This document shows, piece by piece, positions 59,374-64,000 of a DNA stretch of 64,000 bases (position 1 is its first letter; each line of letters begins with the position of its first letter). Origin of the DNA: CAZAFL01 sp964484465 (lineage in GTDB: Bacteria > Bacteroidota > Ignavibacteria > UBA10030 > SZUA-254); assembly GCA_964484465.1 (NCBI GenBank), contig CAZAFL010000019.1, positions 1-64,000 on the forward strand, written 5' to 3'. The notes beneath the pieces are model-generated. The model searched no databases, was not told where the DNA came from, and saw nothing but the letters and a program-made list of their open reading frames with translations. A program made the position numbers and the translations under genes.

Positions 59374-60432
59374 ATGAAACATGTTCTGCAGTTGGTGAGC
59401 AATGCTCAATTTCCACAGCAACACAATACCGGTGAAACCGCCGGCAATGGCGACCTTGCGTTACTTGATGCATATTCCGCTGCCGTGACAAAAGTTGTCG
59501 ACCAGGTCTTACCTGCAGTGGTTCGGATTGACGTTTCACATCACACAGTCCGTAGACGAAAACAACTTTCTCCAGAGAGTGAAGGGCGAAAAAAACAGAT
59601 TTCAGGGAGCGGATCTGGAGTCATTTTTACACCGGATGGATTCATTCTTACAAACAGTCATGTTATCCACAAGGCTGCTGCAATCAACATCGGACTTGCG
59701 GATGGCAGAGAATTTAAAGGGTCGCTTATCGGTGACGACCCATATACTGATTTAGCAGTCGTTCGAATTGACGCTCAGGATTTGCCCGTCGCTGTCTTCG
59801 GTGATTCACAATCAATAAGAATCGGACAACTGGTAATTGCGCTCGGCAATCCTCTCGGGTTTCAGGGTACTGTTACTACGGGGGTTGTAAGCGCGTTAGG
59901 ACGGTCGTTACGAGCCGGAGGAGGACGATTGATCGATAACGTCATTCAAACAGATGCGGCGCTCAATCCGGGCAACTCGGGCGGACCGTTAGTGAATTCC
60001 CGCGGGGAGATCATTGGCATTAACACAGCTGCAATACCCTGGGCACAGGGAATTTGTTTCTCGATCCCCATCAATACGGTAAAATTCATTGCGTCTCATT
60101 TGATGAAGGATGGAAAAATCTCGCGCGCATATCTCGGCATCGCTGGTCAGGTACTTGAAATCGCCCGTGCTGCATTGAGGACTCATCAACTCCAGGGTGC
60201 ACGCGGAGTAATGATCGCACAGGTCGAGCCTGCCGGACCGGCATCGAAGGCAGGACTACTCGAAGGAGATGTCATCGTGAGCATGGGCAATAATCGCATC
60301 GAAAGCATAGACGACCTGCATCGCTCATTAACTCATGACTGCGTTGGAAGAAGTCTGCAATTGACAATCCTTCGTCTCGAGAAGAAAATCTCGGTAACGA
60401 TTATACCGCAGGAACTGCCGATGAGGATATAA
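59374..60432 (+). CDS. HtrA/DegP-like trypsin-type serine protease with PDZ, no signal peptide
   Basis: The 352-residue protein has the catalytic triad His96 (ILTNSHVIH), Asp126 (YTDLAVV) and Ser202 (LNPGNSGGPL), and one PDZ domain (about 255-345, LEGDVIVSMGNNRIESIDDL). The N-terminus (MKHVLQLVSNAQFPQQHNTG) has no signal peptide or membrane helix, so the enzyme seems cytoplasmic, unlike DegP. AAAGGAGATCA is a strong ribosome-binding site. It is third in the sigma unit and is likely induced by that sigma factor. Cytoplasmic HtrA-like proteases are known but less studied. Confidence 0.94.
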   Translation: MKHVLQLVSNAQFPQQHNTGETAGNGDLALLDAYSAAVTKVVDQVLPAVVRIDVSHHTVRRRKQLSPESEGRKKQISGSGSGVIFTPDGFILTNSHVIHKAAAINIGLADGREFKGSLIGDDPYTDLAVVRIDAQDLPVAVFGDSQSIRIGQLVIALGNPLGFQGTVTTGVVSALGRSLRAGGGRLIDNVIQTDAALNPGNSGGPLVNSRGEIIGINTAAIPWAQGICFSIPINTVKFIASHLMKDGKISRAYLGIAGQVLEIARAALRTHQLQGARGVMIAQVEPAGPASKAGLLEGDVIVSMGNNRIESIDDLHRSLTHDCVGRSLQLTILRLEKKISVTIIPQELPMRI

Positions 60433-60452
60433 TCCATGTTGGAGTAATGGTG

Positions 60453-62069
60453 CTAATCATCCAGTCGAAATACCGGATCATCAGGGCGGAGCTCATCATA
60501 TAGTTTCTTTAGCGCTTCAAACGCAACATTGCTTCCCCGCTGTGCTGCGTGACGGTATAGACGAACAGCTTCCGGTTTATTTTTGGGAACCCCCTTCCCT
60601 TCCTGGTAACAATAACCGAGCATAGCTTCGGCAAGCACCGAGCCCCGCGAGGCAGATTGCTGAAGAGTATCTATGAGTATGCCCATATCGTCATTACCCG
60701 TTTGCTCCTGCAACCTGATTGAACACAAACGATCCTTCGCTTCTTCGCTTCCCAGCTCTTCAGCACGATAAAATAATACCGACGCTTTCTGCCGGTCTTT
60801 GCCGACCCAGCGACCGGTGTAATAACTCAATGCAAGCTGAACAATTGCATGTACGTACCCTTGAGCCGAAGCTTCCTTGAGAAATGAGAGTGCCTGCGCT
60901 TCTGTCAACTGGTCATCAAACCCGATCTCGACGAGCCCCGACCACAGAAATTTTGCCACAGCACTGCCCACATCAACTGAATCACGAAGGATGCGGAAAT
61001 AGCCTGGCTTGTGTATGAGGTCCCATAGAAGCATCGGTGACCATGGAGAATCCATCCGGACCGATCGGAGATAATAGACGGAGGCAAGAACAACATCCCT
61101 GGGTACTTCAATACCACGTTCATACAATCTGCCCATCATTGTAAGTGCTTCAGGACTTCCGGCTTCAGCCGCGGCTGAAAACATCTGTATCCTTTTAGCA
61201 TCAATGAGCGGTTCTTCCTGCCTTGAGCGGATAGTGTCCGAAAGTTTCTTTAAGGATTCATCCTCCTCCTGTAAGGCTTCTTTCAGTAACATAACGTCAT
61301 TTGGCGTAGGAATGGAATCATTTGTAAAATCGAGCAGAACCGGCCTAAGTGAAGGCTTTTGAGCAGGATTATGTGAGGCGGGTTTATGTTGATTTTTCGA
61401 TTCCTTCTTTCCTGACTGTATCTTTGCCATGATGCCTCTCATTTGAAACTCATTAATCACATCAGCTGCAGGTGAAAAGCCCGAGTCTGCCGCCATCTTT
61501 ATCCAGTGGTATGCCTCGGAGTAATCTCGCGGAACAACGAGATTATCCGTCAACAGCAAACCGTAGACGTATTCCGCTTCCACAAGACCCCGGAACGCCG
61601 CATTCCGGAAATGCCTGTAGGCATCGAAGGGATTCCATGAAACTCCCCAGCCATTGTTCAGGAGCAAGCCGTAATTATATTGTGCAGGAAGTAACTTCTG
61701 AGCCGCCGCCTTCCCTATCCAGTAGGCAGCCTTTTCAGTGTCGGCAGAAAAATCTTTTCCCTGCAAATAACGGAGCCCGAGCTCGTGCTGTGCAATCGGA
61801 TCACCGGAATTTGCCTTCTTCACCACGAGAAAGGCATCCCATAATTTTTCGGCAGAATTATCACGAGGGTAGTATAGCATCAGACGGTCCGTGGAATGAC
61901 CCTTCAACACAACACTCTTCGGATCGTCTCCGCGCCGCGCGATCCCTTCGAGAGGCGATAAAACCATCACAATCAGGATCAGGCATTGAAATATAGAGGG
62001 GCAGGCTCGAAGCACTTCTTCACGGATAAAATAAATTGCGGTACATTTGAGAATTTTTTGAGTTCTCAA
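60453..62069 (-). CDS. Sel1/TPR-like repeat protein, probably exported
   Basis: The 538-residue reading frame contains several Sel1-like units (for example AQHELGLRYLQGKDFSADTE, AQYNYGLLLNNGWGVS, AEYVYGLLLTDNLVVPRDYSEA, AIVQLALSYYTGRWVGKDRQ, AEAMLGYCYQEGKGVPKNKP). Such alpha-solenoids mediate protein contacts. A hydrophobic segment near residues 24-40 suggests a signal peptide if translation begins inside, so the start (TTG at 62069 or a later GTG/ATG) is not settled. Its stop is 20 bases from the htrA stop, in convergent orientation. Function is not predictable. Confidence 0.85.
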   Translation of the reverse strand: MRTQKILKCTAIYFIREEVLRACPSIFQCLILIVMVLSPLEGIARRGDDPKSVVLKGHSTDRLMLYYPRDNSAEKLWDAFLVVKKANSGDPIAQHELGLRYLQGKDFSADTEKAAYWIGKAAAQKLLPAQYNYGLLLNNGWGVSWNPFDAYRHFRNAAFRGLVEAEYVYGLLLTDNLVVPRDYSEAYHWIKMAADSGFSPAADVINEFQMRGIMAKIQSGKKESKNQHKPASHNPAQKPSLRPVLLDFTNDSIPTPNDVMLLKEALQEEDESLKKLSDTIRSRQEEPLIDAKRIQMFSAAAEAGSPEALTMMGRLYERGIEVPRDVVLASVYYLRSVRMDSPWSPMLLWDLIHKPGYFRILRDSVDVGSAVAKFLWSGLVEIGFDDQLTEAQALSFLKEASAQGYVHAIVQLALSYYTGRWVGKDRQKASVLFYRAEELGSEEAKDRLCSIRLQEQTGNDDMGILIDTLQQSASRGSVLAEAMLGYCYQEGKGVPKNKPEAVRLYRHAAQRGSNVAFEALKKLYDELRPDDPVFRLDD

Positions 62070-62152
62070 ATAATGTAAGAAAATTAGCGACTAAAAGTTT
62101 ACGAGCTTTCCTTGAGTTATAAAGAGAAAAGATATGGCAATACAATTCGCGG

Positions 62153-64000
62153 TCAATTCATTTCCTGGAATTGCCGTACGTTATAGGTGAATGTGAGCAT
62201 GAGGTAACGGGATAATACTTTCGTCGTTGCATCTTCAACGTATGTTTCCGTGACTGTCCGGTTGATATTCCTGTTCTGATTCAGCACGTCATAAACTGTG
62301 AGGAGTACTTCGCCCCTCTGACCGGGGAGGAATTTTTTGCCGAAGCCGATATTCCAAAGAATGTAGTTTTGGTTCAGACCGGCACTCAATCCATTATACA
62401 GTACATTGTTCATATCCGTGCGAAGAACAACGCCTTCCCAAAAAATCCAGTTAAATTTTACTCCCGCAGTGTGGGTGAAGTAGTTGTTGTTCAGGTCTGA
62501 TTGCACCGAATTATGCGCAATGTTGAAATTTCCCGTGTACGATAGTGTAAAATCGAGATCTTCACTGATATTGCTTCCGAGAACAAATCCCGGACTCATG
62601 GTATAGACATTGGAGATATTTTTCAAACTGTTTACCATTCCGGGCGTCCGGGTGTAACTTAATCCACCGTTGAAGTTCAAATTACTCTTCAGAAAATCGA
62701 ACGGGAATCCATAGGTACAGAATGAACGCAAATTCCAGTATCCGTCGAGGTTCACCGGAATCGTCAATTGTGTTCCCTGGTTCAGCCTGAGACCTCCGGG
62801 CAAGACCGTATCACGCTGAGCTATAAGTGTCGAATTGGCAATATAGTCGTGCGTGTAGTTTGCAAAAAAGAAGAGCAGAATACTTTGAGCGTTTTCAGTA
62901 TTGGAAAGTGTAAGTCGCGTGAGGAGACTGTGGGTATATGATTGTCGTAAATCAGGATTACCCGTTGAAAGGAGTAACGGGTTTGAGTTATCGAGTACGT
63001 TTTGCAATTGAGAGATCGAGGGCGAACTCGTCGACGCTCTGTACATAAAGCGCAACCCCCGGCGATTGGCGAGCTCATAATTAAACATCATATTGGGGAG
63101 AATTGAGTAGAATGATTTTTCCGTCGTCGCAAGATTGGGAAACGACTGCTCGCTTCTCAGAGTTGCCACCTGAAATGAAACGCCTGCGGTCGCATTAAAC
63201 GATTTTCCCCGCAGGCGGTATCCGATTCCTGTATTTGCAGTTGTGTATCTGTTATCGAACGAATTCGACAGTTTCATGTTCAAATCAGAGTATTCCGCAT
63301 CGGACGGGTTATAATTATAGGTCCTGTTATCCGATTTGGTCTTTGAAAATGCAGGAGAAAAATTAATTTGCAACAGGCTATTTATGCTGAGCGGCTCTGT
63401 ATACGCCAGGCTTGAAGAAAGTGAATAACCATTCGTAAGAATTCCGGTCTGTTGATTTATCGTATCATTCGCGTTCATTTGAGTATCAAAGTACTGATCC
63501 AGTGAATGCAGTGTACCGGTGCTCCGTTTATGATTCAATCCAACACCGACGTCGACAGAGATTGTCCTTCCCGGAGTAGAGAATTTATGACGTAACGTAA
63601 GATGATTCTGCGATGTAAAACCATTGGCTGTTGTCAGGTTATCGTTATTTGACTGACTGACAACCTGTTGTGAAGCGGAAGTGTTTGTTCCGTCGACCGA
63701 GCTCGTCGACCGGTTATTCTGGTAGAACAATTGAGGAGCTGCAATAATCGTGTTTGCCGAATCTGGCGTATATTCAAAACGGAAATTAAACCGGTGGTTA
63801 GAGTTTTTCTTTTCTGCCTGACTGTTTTCAGAATACAGGCTCGAGGAATCCTGTGAGAGAATATACTGTCTCGAAAGATTCTGGGGATTGTTATTATCGG
63901 TCAGGTTGAAAAAGTAGCTCCCGTTTGCATATACGTTTCGCCCTATGCTATCGGCATAATTTGATCCGAGTGAGTGTGCTGTCGAAATTCCGTTTTGTTG
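62153..64000 (-). CDS. Outer-membrane beta-barrel (TonB-receptor-like) protein, N-terminus outside window
   Basis: About 615 codons are open to the right edge of the window, so the signal peptide, any carboxypeptidase-like domain and the plug are missing. The sequence is a repeat of amphipathic strands with aromatic ends (YSLSSSLAYTEPLSINSLLQ, TANTGIGYRLRGKSFNATAG, RGLRFMYRASTSSPSISQLQ). It shows GNPDLRQSYTHSLLTRLTL, typical of the outer-membrane beta-barrel family of TonB-dependent receptors in Bacteroidota. The C-terminal strand ends RYLMLTFTYNVRQFQEMN. The final aromatic signal for outer-membrane insertion is not clear. The ligand is unknown. Confidence 0.9.
   Translation of the reverse strand, partial: QQNGISTAHSLGSNYADSIGRNVYANGSYFFNLTDNNNPQNLSRQYILSQDSSSLYSENSQAEKKNSNHRFNFRFEYTPDSANTIIAAPQLFYQNNRSTSSVDGTNTSASQQVVSQSNNDNLTTANGFTSQNHLTLRHKFSTPGRTISVDVGVGLNHKRSTGTLHSLDQYFDTQMNANDTINQQTGILTNGYSLSSSLAYTEPLSINSLLQINFSPAFSKTKSDNRTYNYNPSDAEYSDLNMKLSNSFDNRYTTANTGIGYRLRGKSFNATAGVSFQVATLRSEQSFPNLATTEKSFYSILPNMMFNYELANRRGLRFMYRASTSSPSISQLQNVLDNSNPLLLSTGNPDLRQSYTHSLLTRLTLSNTENAQSILLFFFANYTHDYIANSTLIAQRDTVLPGGLRLNQGTQLTIPVNLDGYWNLRSFCTYGFPFDFLKSNLNFNGGLSYTRTPGMVNSLKNISNVYTMSPGFVLGSNISEDLDFTLSYTGNFNIAHNSVQSDLNNNYFTHTAGVKFNWIFWEGVVLRTDMNNVLYNGLSAGLNQNYILWNIGFGKKFLPGQRGEVLLTVYDVLNQNRNINRTVTETYVEDATTKVLSRYLMLTFTYNVRQFQEMN

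Overview
The window is a roughly 64 kb piece of a Gram-negative bacterial chromosome, most likely from the Bacteroidota/Chlorobiota/Ignavibacteriota assemblage. Support comes from an outer-membrane LptD, a TonB-receptor-type beta-barrel, a small stand-alone RRM protein, a DUF4760 protein, and a promoter matching the Bacteroidota -7 box (TAnnTTTG) just upstream of tRNA-Leu. The exact order cannot be fixed by eye.

Layout. 1-3556 (minus): start of a potassium-pump operon, kdpF-kdpA-kdpB, with kdpB running off the left edge. 3.7-10.5 kb: an accessory island. Two related tyrosine recombinases flank a RepA/RecA-like ATPase, a winged-helix protein and two tiny coupled proteins. Its outer edges carry the same bipartite 21-bp motif in inverted orientation. 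It abuts the 3' end of a tRNA-Arg(TCT) gene, beyond which lie a broken tRNA-Arg copy and several palindromes. 10.7-18.1 kb (plus): a membrane glycosyltransferase-like protein, a DUF4760 protein, a tri-haem cytochrome c, a single-domain response regulator, tRNA-Leu, and the protein-quality operon tig-clpP-clpX. 18.1-29.9 kb (minus): a dense run from homocysteine methyltransferase/MTHFR through class II aldolase, ddl, a FtsB-like protein, rarA, a Ser/Thr kinase with a beta-propeller, a ROK kinase and lptD. 30-41.3 kb (minus): another closely packed run, a PgpH-like HD protein, xerD, a PLP enzyme, an M50 protease, DUF1611, lysC, lysA, asd, a redoxin and a TlpA protein, ending at a good hairpin terminator. 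41.7-43.5 kb (plus): pepF. 43.5-52.9 kb (minus): a hybrid histidine kinase, a RodZ-like protein, ligA, a small unknown protein, a STAS protein and two sodium:solute symporters. 53-58.2 kb (minus): a bacterial GH47-type glycosidase with a STAS protein, a B12-binding radical SAM protein, and msrA with an RRM protein. 58.4-60.4 kb (plus): an ECF sigma factor, a small membrane protein and an HtrA-like protease, which looks like an envelope or proteotoxic stress unit. 60.4-64 kb (minus): a Sel1-repeat protein and the C-terminal part of an outer-membrane receptor-like barrel.

The core regions make functional sense as cell-envelope construction (lptD, ddl, rodZ, ftsB-like, lysine/DAP pathway), protein quality control (tig, clpP, clpX, htrA, pepF, msrA) and DNA maintenance (ligA, rarA, xerD). 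The most unusual segment is the island at about 4.0-9.9 kb, which does not match any mobile-element class I can name and is the best candidate for something undescribed.
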